64,000 nt of DNA. Source: Polyangia bacterium. Lineage in GTDB: Bacteria; Myxococcota_A; Polyangia; Nannocystales; Nannocystaceae. The number at the start of each line of letters is the position of its first letter. Position 1 is the stretch's first letter. The stretch lies in assembly GCA_030430565.1 (NCBI GenBank), contig JAUIKS010000023.1:1-64000 (forward strand). The letters are read 5' to 3'. This document shows positions 23,919 through 31,793 of the stretch, one piece after another. The position numbers and the translations under genes are program-made. The notes under the pieces were generated by a model. It ran no database searches, had not been told where the DNA came from, and saw nothing but the letters and a program-made list of their open reading frames with translations.

Positions 23919-26354
23919 TCAGGAGGCCGAAAATTCGATGGCGACCCGCAGGGTGAGGCTCCAGCCGGGCTCGTCGGCGAAGTAGCGCAGCAAGCTCGTG
24001 TACTCCCGGTAGCGGGAGTTGAGCAGGTTGGCACCGAGCAGGCTGGTCCTCACCAGGTAGTCGTCGCTGGGAAACTCGATCCCGACGCCAGCGCCGAGCA
24101 GGAAGTAGGCCGGCGGCGGCGCGGCGAAGTCGGTCTCAGGGTCGTAGCGACGCTGACGATCGACGAAGGTCCCGTTGAGCTCGAGGTAGCCGTCGGACGA
24201 GACCTGGGTATCAGGCCACAGCCAGCGCCCGGCGAGGGTGTAGCGATCCGAGGGCACAAAGGTCAGGTGCTCGCCGGTCCCGATCTCCTTGGCGCGGACC
24301 CAGGCGGCGTTGCCCTTGAGCTGGAGCGGCAGCCGGGGCGCGCGTAGATCGAAGTCGAGCTCGGCCCCGCCGAACAGCGCGTCGACAGGGGCGAACACGA
24401 AGACGGGCAGCGGTCCGCGGGCGGTGCACGACAGCGGCGCGCACTGACCCTCCTGCGGCCCCGGGGTGAAGTAGATGTAGTCGTCGATGTAGTTGGCGTA
24501 GCCCGAGACGTCGACGTAGAGCCAGTCGCCGGCGTAGATCAAGCTGGTCGCGCCGCTCCAGGTTCGCTCGATCCCGATGTTTGAGTCGCCGAGGCCGAGG
24601 ATCGGGAACGAGGGCGCCGCGCCGTTCATGAACTGCTCGTCGATGGCGGGAATCCGCGCGGAGGAGTTGAAGTCCACGCGCCAGCTGAAGTCCAGCGCCT
24701 TGGCGAACGGCCTCGTCAGGAGACCGACGGTCGCCGAGGGAGTATGGAATTGCTCGCGGCAGTTGGCGCCGTCGTCGACGCGGGCGCAGCTGCCTTCGTC
24801 GAGGCGGCCGCCGGCGCGCTGACCGAGGAAGTCGAGCTCGGCCAAGCCGGCTCGCCGGTCGAGGCCTTCGTAGCGCCCGCCGAGCTCGAACTCGACGCGC
24901 GGGGCGACGAAGCGCTCGACCGCGAACACCCCGCCGCCGATCTGCGTGTAGTCGGGGATCAAGGTGGTCGCCGCGGTGAAGTTGTTGTCTTGGTGGCGGG
25001 CGCTGACCCCGATGGTCCCGACCAACTCCCAGCCGCGACCGAGCGTCGCGACGGGCTGCTCGTAGCGAAGGTCAGCCGTGTGAGTCGCGAGCGCGAAGGT
25101 CAACTGCGGAGCGGGGGTCTCCACGCGAACGATGTCGAACTCCTCGCGGTCGTTGAATTGGAAGGCGTAGGCCAGGTGCAGCTCGCCGGCGACGCCGAGA
25201 TCAACACGCGAGCGGGCCATCGCCAGGTGGTGCCAGACGGCCTGGTAGGGGCGCTCGATCGTGGACTCGGCCGAGTAGAGATCAGCGTTGACGGGTCTGT
25301 TGAGGTCCAGGCTGAGGGCGAACTCGTCTGGCGTGGAGATCCGTAGGCAGGTGCAGATGCCGGCCTGGGTCCGCAGCAGGCGATAACCGACCTCGAGGTC
25401 GACGCGCTCGCTGAGGTAGCCGAGGCGGGCGCCGACGTTCCAGGTCGAGAACCCGGTGTTGTCGAGCGCGTAGGTGGGGGTCAGCGTCGCGCGGTGACGT
25501 CCGACGTTGCCCTCGACGCGCCACGCGAGGCCCTTGGCTCGACGAGGAGCGTGGTCGAAGCGCGCCGCGAGCCCGCCGCCGAGCGGGTTGGAGCCGCCCA
25601 TGGTGCTGACCTCCCCCGCGATCCCGGGTGTTCGCAGCAGCGGGCGCGGCTCGACGAGGACCACACCACCGATCGCGTCGGGTCCGAAGCGGGTCGTGGC
25701 CGCGCCCTTGATCACCGTGATGCGACCGGCGGCGTAGGGATCGATCTCGGGGGCGTGGTCGAGACCCCACTTCTGCCCCTCGTGACGGATCCCGTCGAAG
25801 ATGATCAGGTTGCGACGCCCGAGCTGGCCGCGGATCACCGGCTTGCCCATGCCGCCGGCGGTGCCGCGAAGGGTGCTGACCCCCGAGACCCCGGAGATGG
25901 CGTCGGACAGCCCAACACCGCGGGTCTTGGCCAGCTCGGCCCCTGCGATCTGTACGCTGGAACCCATGTGCGGGTTGTCGTCTCGGACGACGACGACCCG
26001 CGTGCTCTCGTCGTACTCGACGGGCGCGAGGTTGATCGTGCTCTCGACCGCCGGAGCCGCGAGCTCGATGGTCGCTTCCCGCAGCTCGTGTTCGCGCGCG
26101 CGGACCGTGACCCCTACGGTCCCCGTGCACAGGCCCTCGACCCGAACCTGCCCCTCGTCGTCAGTGCGCGCGTAAACGGTCTCGCCCCCGCGCGGGCGCA
26201 GCTCGATCTGAGCTCCGCGCACGGCCTCGCCGGTGTCGCGGTCGACCACGCTCCCAGACCAGCTGAATCGCTCGCTGCACCCCGAGCTAGACGGCTCCGG
26301 AGATGGAGGCGGCGCCAGCGTCAACAACACGCCGAGCAACGCACAGTTCAGCAT
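23919..26354 (-). CDS. TonB-dependent outer-membrane receptor, candidate zinc receptor
   Basis: The 811-residue protein has an N-terminal signal region and a carboxypeptidase-regulatory-like domain (SVVDRDTGEAVRGAQIELRP). A plug domain follows (SVQIAGAELAKTRGVGLSDA, then GKPVIRGQLGRRNLIIFDGI), then a beta-barrel of roughly 590 residues whose last strand is SLTLRVAIEFSAS. The plug resembles ZnuD-type receptors (DGIRxExQxWGxDHAPEID). The barrel has Cys pairs (GICTCL and CAPLSC). The family imports scarce metals or metal complexes using TonB energy. It is the last gene of an operon with the Zur-like regulator (7-bp gap) and a His-rich lipoprotein, so zinc or a zinc complex is the most likely cargo. 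Confidence 0.88.
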   Translation of the reverse strand: MLNCALLGVLLTLAPPPSPEPSSSGCSERFSWSGSVVDRDTGEAVRGAQIELRPRGGETVYARTDDEGQVRVEGLCTGTVGVTVRAREHELREATIELAAPAVESTINLAPVEYDESTRVVVVRDDNPHMGSSVQIAGAELAKTRGVGLSDAISGVSGVSTLRGTAGGMGKPVIRGQLGRRNLIIFDGIRHEGQKWGLDHAPEIDPYAAGRITVIKGAATTRFGPDAIGGVVLVEPRPLLRTPGIAGEVSTMGGSNPLGGGLAARFDHAPRRAKGLAWRVEGNVGRHRATLTPTYALDNTGFSTWNVGARLGYLSERVDLEVGYRLLRTQAGICTCLRISTPDEFALSLDLNRPVNADLYSAESTIERPYQAVWHHLAMARSRVDLGVAGELHLAYAFQFNDREEFDIVRVETPAPQLTFALATHTADLRYEQPVATLGRGWELVGTIGVSARHQDNNFTAATTLIPDYTQIGGGVFAVERFVAPRVEFELGGRYEGLDRRAGLAELDFLGQRAGGRLDEGSCARVDDGANCREQFHTPSATVGLLTRPFAKALDFSWRVDFNSSARIPAIDEQFMNGAAPSFPILGLGDSNIGIERTWSGATSLIYAGDWLYVDVSGYANYIDDYIYFTPGPQEGQCAPLSCTARGPLPVFVFAPVDALFGGAELDFDLRAPRLPLQLKGNAAWVRAKEIGTGEHLTFVPSDRYTLAGRWLWPDTQVSSDGYLELNGTFVDRQRRYDPETDFAAPPPAYFLLGAGVGIEFPSDDYLVRTSLLGANLLNSRYREYTSLLRYFADEPGWSLTLRVAIEFSAS

Positions 26355-26360
26355 CGGCGC

Positions 26361-26801
26361 TCAGCCGTCGGCGCAGCTGTCACAGACGCCGCGGATCTGG
26401 ATCTCGAACCCGCCGGCCGAGGTCGAGCGCGGCAACCCGCGGCCGCGTTTTACCTTGATCTCGACCTCCGGCAGGCAGCTGACGGTGCCGCAGTCGGTGC
26501 ACATGAAGTGCGGGTGATCGTGCCCGGCAGTCACGCTCTCGAATCGCCAGCGCCGATCGCCGTGATCCTTGCGCTGGACCAGCCCAGCCTCGGCGATGGT
26601 GATGAGGTTGCGGTAGATCGTGGTCGCGTCCCACCCGTGACCGGCGAGCTGACGGGCGAGCTCAGCGTGGGTGATCGGCGCCTCGGCCTGGCGCACGGCG
26701 TCGAGCACGGCCACGCGCGCGGGCGTGATCCTCAGCTTCGCCGCGTGCAGCTCGTCAACGAGCGCCTGACGCCTGGCCATACTGAGGATCCGCCCGGCCA
26801 C
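26361..26801 (-). CDS. zur: Fur-family regulator, likely Zur
   Basis: The 146-residue protein has the Fur winged helix (LRITPARVAVLDAVRQAEAP, recognition helix in DATTIYRNL, wing in RRWRFES). The metal-binding region is HDHPHFMCTDC with Cys101/Cys104, and a C-terminal pair Cys140/Cys143 (CDSC) makes the structural zinc site of Fur, Zur and PerR proteins. Zur is chosen over Fur because the operon encodes a His-rich lipoprotein and a ZnuD-like receptor, and the divergent gene is a COG0523 GTPase. GTG at 26799-26801 has GGAG six bases upstream; ATG at 26778-26780 is an alternative. It likely represses its own operon via the box at 27489-27503. Confidence 0.85.
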   Translation of the reverse strand: MAGRILSMARRQALVDELHAAKLRITPARVAVLDAVRQAEAPITHAELARQLAGHGWDATTIYRNLITIAEAGLVQRKDHGDRRWRFESVTAGHDHPHFMCTDCGTVSCLPEVEIKVKRGRGLPRSTSAGGFEIQIRGVCDSCADG

Positions 26802-26815
26802 CGCGCGCTCCGAAC

Positions 26816-27472
26816 TCAGGGGACGACGTTAAGCTCGAAGCTCACGTCGACGTCAACGTCGCCGGGCAGCGCGCTGCCGTCGGCGAACAGACCGGGCAGA
26901 TCCCCGCGTTTCTGCGGCGCGTCGTTGAGCGGCGGCAGGTGGCGCAGCATCACGCTCAGCTCGGACATCCCCTCGGCGTTGGCGGTGATCGTGTTCCGGA
27001 GGCCAACCGGGAGGTTTTCGCCCACATCGTTAGGGGCGTAGTCCGACTCGACGTCGGCGTAGGCGTGGGTCACCAGCGGCGCGGTTGAACTCGTGGCCGG
27101 GCCGCCGACGCCGTCGCCGTAGATCAACATCAGGTGCTCCTCGGCGAGCTCTTCGATCTCCTCCGTCACGTCTTCAGTCGGAGACTCGAGCTCGTTGAGC
27201 ACCTCGATCGTGAGGGTGTAGGTTGTCCCGAGGGTCAGCTCGATGGGATCCGAGGTCCCGGACATCCCGCCGTCGCCGTCGGGATCGCTGAACACCGCCG
27301 TCACGGGGTCGCCCCCAGCGTCGGGCGTGAAGGTCAGCTCGACCCTCGAGATAATGTGGATGTGGTCGTGGTCGTGGTCGTGATCATCGTCGTGATCGTG
27401 ATCATCGTCGTCACAGCCGAACGCCACCAAACTCAGGACCAGGACGGCCCCCCATATGAACCTCTTACACAT
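26816..27472 (-). CDS. Asp/His-rich metal-binding lipoprotein
   Basis: The 218-residue precursor has a lipoprotein signal (FIWGAVLVLSLVAFGC, Cys20) followed at once by an extraordinary Asp/His run alternating D and H over about 20 residues. A soluble beta-rich domain of about 175 residues follows (VELTFTPDAGGDPVTAVFSD, then HLMLIYGDGVGG). Similar lipoproteins occur beside TonB receptors; I cannot name the domain with certainty. The Asp/His run should bind several zinc ions and could hand metal to the receptor encoded two genes downstream. It is the first gene of the lipoprotein-zur-receptor operon, and a perfect Zur-like palindrome ends the gap 16 bp upstream of its ATG. Confidence 0.82.
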   Translation of the reverse strand: MCKRFIWGAVLVLSLVAFGCDDDDHDHDDDHDHDHDHIHIISRVELTFTPDAGGDPVTAVFSDPDGDGGMSGTSDPIELTLGTTYTLTIEVLNELESPTEDVTEEIEELAEEHLMLIYGDGVGGPATSSTAPLVTHAYADVESDYAPNDVGENLPVGLRNTITANAEGMSELSVMLRHLPPLNDAPQKRGDLPGLFADGSALPGDVDVDVSFELNVVP

Positions 27473-27488
27473 GACCGTTTGTTAATTA

Positions 27489-27503
27489 TGCAACTGAGTT
27501 GCA
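27489..27503. promoter_or_regulatory. Zur-like box, perfect TGCAACTGAGTTGCA
   Basis: A perfect 7-1-7 palindrome, extended to 17 bp by flanking A and T, lies 16 bp upstream of the His-rich lipoprotein ATG (27472). Placement that close to the start would block transcription of the operon that includes the Fur-family gene itself, the usual arrangement for an autoregulated repressor. Confidence 0.75.
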
Positions 27504-27615
27504 TTTGTCAACAGCCGATTGGTGGCGAGAGCAGACCGCGGATCCACCGGACCGCCGCGCGAGCGCGCAAGCCGCCAAGCGGGTGGCCAATTGAACATGT
27601 GTAAAATTGATGAAA

Positions 27616-27630
27616 TGCAACTCTGTTGCA
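27616..27630. promoter_or_regulatory. Zur-like box, TGCAACTCTGTTGCA
   Basis: TGCAAC, TCT, GTTGCA forms an inverted repeat with perfect 6-bp arms, 137 bp upstream of the COG0523 GTPase ATG and 112 bp from the neighbouring box. It probably covers the promoter of the GTPase-flavoprotein operon. The 295-bp interval 27473-27767 contains no gene. Confidence 0.7.
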
Positions 27631-27767
27631 AGTGGAGAGCGCGGGTGATAGTCAGACAGCGCGACGCTCCAGCGTTCGCGCTGCGATCGCTTGGTGAGCG
27701 CGCCGGGCTTTGACAGCGGCTATCTGCCACGGGGCCGTCGACACCATTCGATAGACGAGTACAGCTC

Positions 27768-29003
27768 ATGAACCCAACACACCTTCACTCGGACAAGCGC
27801 CTCCCTGTAACCGTGCTGTCGGGCTTCCTCGGCGCCGGCAAGACCACGCTGCTCAATCAGATCCTCAACAACCGCGAGGGCCGACGAGTCGCCGTGATCG
27901 TCAACGACATGAGCGAGGTCAACATCGACGCGGCGCTCGTCGAGCGCGGGGGCGCCGAGCTCTCGCGGACCGACGAGAAGCTGGTCGAGATGTCGAACGG
28001 CTGCATCTGCTGCACGCTCCGCGACGACCTGCTCGCGGAGGTCTCGCGCCTGGCCCGGGAGGGTCGCTTCGACTACCTGCTCATCGAGTCAACCGGGATC
28101 TCGGAGCCTGTACCGGTAGCGCAGACCTTCACGTTTCAAGACGAAGACGGGCAGAGCTTGAGCCAGGTCGCGCGTCTCGACACGATGGTCACCGTCGTCG
28201 ACACCGCGAGCTTCTTGAGGGACTACAACGCGGCCGAGGCGCTCAAGGATCGCGGCGAGTCTCTGGGGGAGGATGACCACCGCACGGTCACGAACTTGCT
28301 CATCGACCAGGTCGAGTTCGCGGACGTGATCGTGCTCAACAAGATCGATCTGGTGAGCCAAGAGCAACTTCTCGAGATGCGCGGGGTTATTCACGCGCTC
28401 AACCCCGGCGCGAAGGTCATCACCGCGACCCGCGGCGACGTGCCGCTCGAGCGCGTTCTCGACACGGGGCTGTTCGACTACGAGAAGGCGGCGAACTCGG
28501 CGGGGTGGATTCGCGAGCTGCAAGGCGAGCACACGCCCGAGACCGAGACGTACGGGATCTCGAGCTTCACCTACCGCACGTCCCACCCCTTCGACGCCGA
28601 GAAGCTCTGGGCGTTCTTTCACGATCCGAACAACTGGCGCGGAGTGCTTCGGTCGAAGGGCTTCTTCTGGATCGCGGCGGACCACCGCGTGGCCTATGAA
28701 TGGGCGCAGGCGGGGCGCGTCAGCAGCTTGAACGCGCTCGGGACGTGGTGGGCGGCCGTGCCTCGAGAGCATTGGCCCCATCCCGAGGGGCATCGCCCGG
28801 ACGAGCAGCCCGACTGGCACCCCCGCTTCGGTGACCGTGCCCAGCAGATCGTGTTTATCGGGCAAGAGCTGAACGAGGCCGAGCTACGCGCTCGCCTGGA
28901 CGCGTGCTTGCTCGACAAGCGCCTCGCCGCCGCCGCGAGCCGCGCTTGGTCGAAGCTCCCGAATCCATTTCCTTCGATGCCGACCGATGAGGACGCTGCG
29001 TAG
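27768..29003 (+). CDS. COG0523 (CobW/ZigA-like) GTPase, zinc chaperone
   Basis: The 411-residue protein has the G3E-family P-loop GFLGAGKTT (residues 19-27), the metal-binding CxCC in GCICC (Cys79, Cys81, Cys82), the switch region ESTGISEP, the base-specificity motif NKID (191-194) and a C-terminal CobW_C domain with several Trp and His residues. COG0523 proteins under Zur control (ZigA, ZagA, YciC) deliver zinc to client enzymes during starvation, using GTP. A Zur-like box lies upstream and the divergent operon encodes the regulator. The gene is followed after 34 bp by the second flavoprotein, making a likely two-gene operon. Confidence 0.9.
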   Translation: MNPTHLHSDKRLPVTVLSGFLGAGKTTLLNQILNNREGRRVAVIVNDMSEVNIDAALVERGGAELSRTDEKLVEMSNGCICCTLRDDLLAEVSRLAREGRFDYLLIESTGISEPVPVAQTFTFQDEDGQSLSQVARLDTMVTVVDTASFLRDYNAAEALKDRGESLGEDDHRTVTNLLIDQVEFADVIVLNKIDLVSQEQLLEMRGVIHALNPGAKVITATRGDVPLERVLDTGLFDYEKAANSAGWIRELQGEHTPETETYGISSFTYRTSHPFDAEKLWAFFHDPNNWRGVLRSKGFFWIAADHRVAYEWAQAGRVSSLNALGTWWAAVPREHWPHPEGHRPDEQPDWHPRFGDRAQQIVFIGQELNEAELRARLDACLLDKRLAAAASRAWSKLPNPFPSMPTDEDAA

Positions 29004-29037
29004 TCCGGCGACGCGGTCGTGAACAACGCCGGCGCGT

Positions 29038-30255
29038 ATGGACAAAGACTGGCTGATCGTCGGCGGCGGCATCCACGGCGTGCACATCGCCGCTCGCCTC
29101 ATCGCGGAGGCCGGCGTGGCGCCGGACCGGCTGCTTATCGTGGACCCCGCCGAGCGGCTGCTCGAGCGCTGGAGGGTGTGCGCCGCGGTGACGGGGATGA
29201 GCTTTCTTCGCTCCCCGACCGTTCACCACCTCGATCTGAGCCCGTGGTCGCTGCGGCGCTTCGCCGACAACGTTGATCAACCGAAGTCAGAGTTATACGC
29301 GCCCCCGTATGATCGGCCGTCGCTCGCGCTGTTCAACGCGCACTGCGAGTGGGTCATCGAGCGCTTAGGGCTCGGCGAGCGGCACGACCGCGGGCGCGTG
29401 ACGGCGTGCGACGTCAGCCACGCCGGCGTTCATGTCCGCGTCGCTGACGGCCGCGAGCTGTTCGCGCGACACGTCGTGTTGGCCATCGGCGCGAGCGAGC
29501 AGCCGTCGTGGCCACGATGGGCGCCGAGGGACGAGCCCCGCGTTCAGCATGTGTTCGCGCCGGGCTTTGACGGCTGGCCGTCGACGCGCGAGCAGGTGGC
29601 GGTCGTCGGCGGCGGTATCTCGGCGGGCCTCGTCGCGCTCCGGCTCGCGCGGGAGGGTCACCGGGTGCACCTCGTCTCTCGTCACGCGCTTCGCGAGCAC
29701 CAGTTCGATAGCGATCCGGGGTGGCTAGGACCGCTACACATGACAGGGTTCAGCCAGGAGCGGGACTACGATCTTCGCCGCGCGATGATCGTCCGCGCGC
29801 GGCATCGAGGATCCGTTCCGCCAGATGTTCGAGCCCCCCTCCGCCGGGCCTTCGACCACGGACACATCCGCTGGCATCGGGCCCAGGTTCACGAGGTCGT
29901 CGAGCGACGAGGGTCCGCGCGCCTGCGCCTGGACAACGACGTCCTCGAAGTCGAGCGCGTACTCCTTGCGACCGGCTTTATCACCGCGCGCCCGGGGGGC
30001 GCGATGATCGACGAGCTCGTCGCCTCAGCCTCGCTGCCGTGCGCTCGCTGCGGGTTTCCGATCGTCGACTCGGCGCTGCGGTGGCACCCCAGGATTCACG
30101 TGACCGGTCCTCTCGCCGAGCTCGAGCTAGGTCCGTCATCGCGCAACATCGCAGGGGCTCGCAGCGCCGGCGATCGCCTCATCAACTCACTTCGCACGCA
30201 GTCGATCTGGAGCAGCCTGCGACCGTCACGCTGGTCTCGTTCGGTGAGCACGTAG
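29038..30255 (+). CDS. FAD/NAD(P)-binding flavoprotein, monooxygenase-like (paralogue 2)
   Basis: The 405-residue protein begins MDKDWLIVGGGIHGVHIAAR, a Rossmann FAD motif. It has FLRSPTVHHLDLSPW near residue 58, VLAIGAS near residue 144, a second dinucleotide site (VAVVGGGISAGLVAL) near residue 190 and LLATGF near residue 310. The motif order and the shared RSPxxHHLD make it a paralogue of the 22568-23710 protein. It sits 34 bp behind the zinc GTPase gene and so is probably co-transcribed from the 27616 box. One hypothesis is that it is a client of the GTPase or makes a metal-binding product. The substrate is unknown. Confidence 0.82.
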   Translation: MDKDWLIVGGGIHGVHIAARLIAEAGVAPDRLLIVDPAERLLERWRVCAAVTGMSFLRSPTVHHLDLSPWSLRRFADNVDQPKSELYAPPYDRPSLALFNAHCEWVIERLGLGERHDRGRVTACDVSHAGVHVRVADGRELFARHVVLAIGASEQPSWPRWAPRDEPRVQHVFAPGFDGWPSTREQVAVVGGGISAGLVALRLAREGHRVHLVSRHALREHQFDSDPGWLGPLHMTGFSQERDYDLRRAMIVRARHRGSVPPDVRAPLRRAFDHGHIRWHRAQVHEVVERRGSARLRLDNDVLEVERVLLATGFITARPGGAMIDELVASASLPCARCGFPIVDSALRWHPRIHVTGPLAELELGPSSRNIAGARSAGDRLINSLRTQSIWSSLRPSRWSRSVST

Positions 30256-30262
30256 ATCAACA

Positions 30263-30991
30263 TCAACGTGGTTTTTGAAAGCTGAACATGTTCCGGTCCA
30301 GGTCCTGCGCAGACGCCTCTAGCCCAGCAGCGGCCGCGGCTCTCGAGACCAGCGCTGGTCCTACGACGGCCCACTGGGTGCTGGCCTCCCGGCGCTCTAG
30401 CTCGACTCCGTCCGCGTCATGAATCGTCCAGCGCAGCGTCCATTTCGCCAGATCTTCGGAGGTGATCGAGGCAGCTCCAGCGGTGCGGTAGATCCGGTCG
30501 CCAACGCGTGACTCGCCGAAGTCGGTCCACGGGATCTCGACGGGCTCGAACGGGGGCTGCAGCCCGAGAACGAGCTGCCCGCCAGGCGCCAGGCGCTGGC
30601 CCGCGAATCGCCAGAACCCTTCGAACTCAGCTGGATCGAAGTGTCCGAGCGCGTTGAGCACCACGATCCCGCCTAGCCGCTCGGGCAGCTGATCGCCGAC
30701 CTGGTGCAGCGTCCCCGGCAAGATCGTGACCCGCTTCCGCAGCGCCTCGTTGCCCGCGACCGTCGTCATCAACCCGACCCGCATGTAGATTGAGGGCTCG
30801 ACCGCGTACAGAGCGCCGCTGGTCATGTCTGCCAGTGTTGTCAGCGCAGTGCCGATCCCAGCGGCCACCTCGACGACGGCGCCGTCGAAGGGCGCGTTGA
30901 CGACCGAGCGGAGGGCGGCGAGCTGTCCTGGCAGGCTGGGCAGACTGATCGCCGCGTAGATGTCGGCGTTGGTGGCGTAGTAGTCGGTCAT
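30263..30991 (-). CDS. Class I SAM-dependent methyltransferase
   Basis: The 242-residue protein has motif I as VVEVAAGIGTALTTL (residues 38-52), the acidic residue in LYAVEPS, VVLNALGHFD as motif IV and LAPGGQLVLGLQPP as motif V/VI. It is convergent with the flavoprotein gene, 8 bp between ends. No Zur-like box was found in the 226-bp gap upstream (30992-31217), so membership of the zinc block is by location only. The substrate is unknown. Confidence 0.8.
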   Translation of the reverse strand: MTDYYATNADIYAAISLPSLPGQLAALRSVVNAPFDGAVVEVAAGIGTALTTLADMTSGALYAVEPSIYMRVGLMTTVAGNEALRKRVTILPGTLHQVGDQLPERLGGIVVLNALGHFDPAEFEGFWRFAGQRLAPGGQLVLGLQPPFEPVEIPWTDFGESRVGDRIYRTAGAASITSEDLAKWTLRWTIHDADGVELERREASTQWAVVGPALVSRAAAAAGLEASAQDLDRNMFSFQKPR

Positions 30992-31217
30992 GATGTGCGT
31001 GCGGGGGCTCGGTCATCCACGGCCTGACCATCCTCGTCGGTCACTGACTAGCAGCGGGCGTGGACTTTCGCCACAGGAGGCGGAGTATCTGACTGTCCTC
31101 AGCGCCAGCTCGTGTCAGCGGTCGTTCATTTCGACAGCTGTTCGATCGTTCAACTGGCGCCGCGACGACGGTCTCGTGTTGGCGGACGAGGACGGACATG
31201 ATGAGCGTCGAGCGTCG

Positions 31218-31760
31218 CTACGGGAGCGCGTCGATGATCGTGACGCAGCGCTGATCCTCGTCTTCCCAGGCCGCGCCGCTGATCTCGACGATCAGGCAGA
31301 CATCGCGCCCGACGACATCTTCGGGTCCGTCGATGTCGAAGACCACGCGATCGCCGAGGCGAAACCACCCCTCGTCAGCGGGCAGAACGCCGCCCTCAGT
31401 GAGCTGTGAGCTGGTGACGAAGCTCAACTCATCGCCGCTCTCCGCATCAATCGCGTAGTAGTCGAGCCGCAGACCCTCCGACTCGACGCCCGCGCCACGA
31501 ACGCTTACGTCGACGTGCCAACCGCCTTGGGGGCCCGCGACGAGCTCGATTGGGTCGCCCTCGGCGAGGGCCCGCCAGCGAGTCAGCCCCGTCCCTAGGC
31601 CGAGGGACGCCTCCATCAACTGAGCGTCCGTCGCGGCAGGCGAGTGAGTCGTGGAGGTCGAGGTCGACATCACGTCGTCACCGGGTTCGCAGGCGGCTAG
31701 CGCGAGCAGCAGCGGGATGGTTCTATGGGCGCGAACGCAGATAGAGGGTCCGCTTGACAT
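31218..31760 (-). CDS. Lipoprotein of unknown function
   Basis: The 180-residue precursor has a short lipoprotein signal (TIPLLLALAAC, about residue 24), a Ser/Thr-rich linker and a beta-rich domain of about 130 residues (GWHVDVSVRGAGVESEGLRL, then VVFDIDGPEDVVGRDVCLIV) with two cysteines that could pair. It may be a small Ig-like domain; no family is recognised. ATG at 31758-31760 was chosen because the signal sequence begins there. The divergent lipoprotein gene starts 33 bp away and a Zur-like box lies between, which suggests co-regulation. Confidence 0.7.
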   Translation of the reverse strand: MSSGPSICVRAHRTIPLLLALAACEPGDDVMSTSTSTTHSPAATDAQLMEASLGLGTGLTRWRALAEGDPIELVAGPQGGWHVDVSVRGAGVESEGLRLDYYAIDAESGDELSFVTSSQLTEGGVLPADEGWFRLGDRVVFDIDGPEDVVGRDVCLIVEISGAAWEDEDQRCVTIIDALP

Positions 31761-31793
31761 GACGCTGAGAGTAGTAGAAGAACCGCACCGTTC

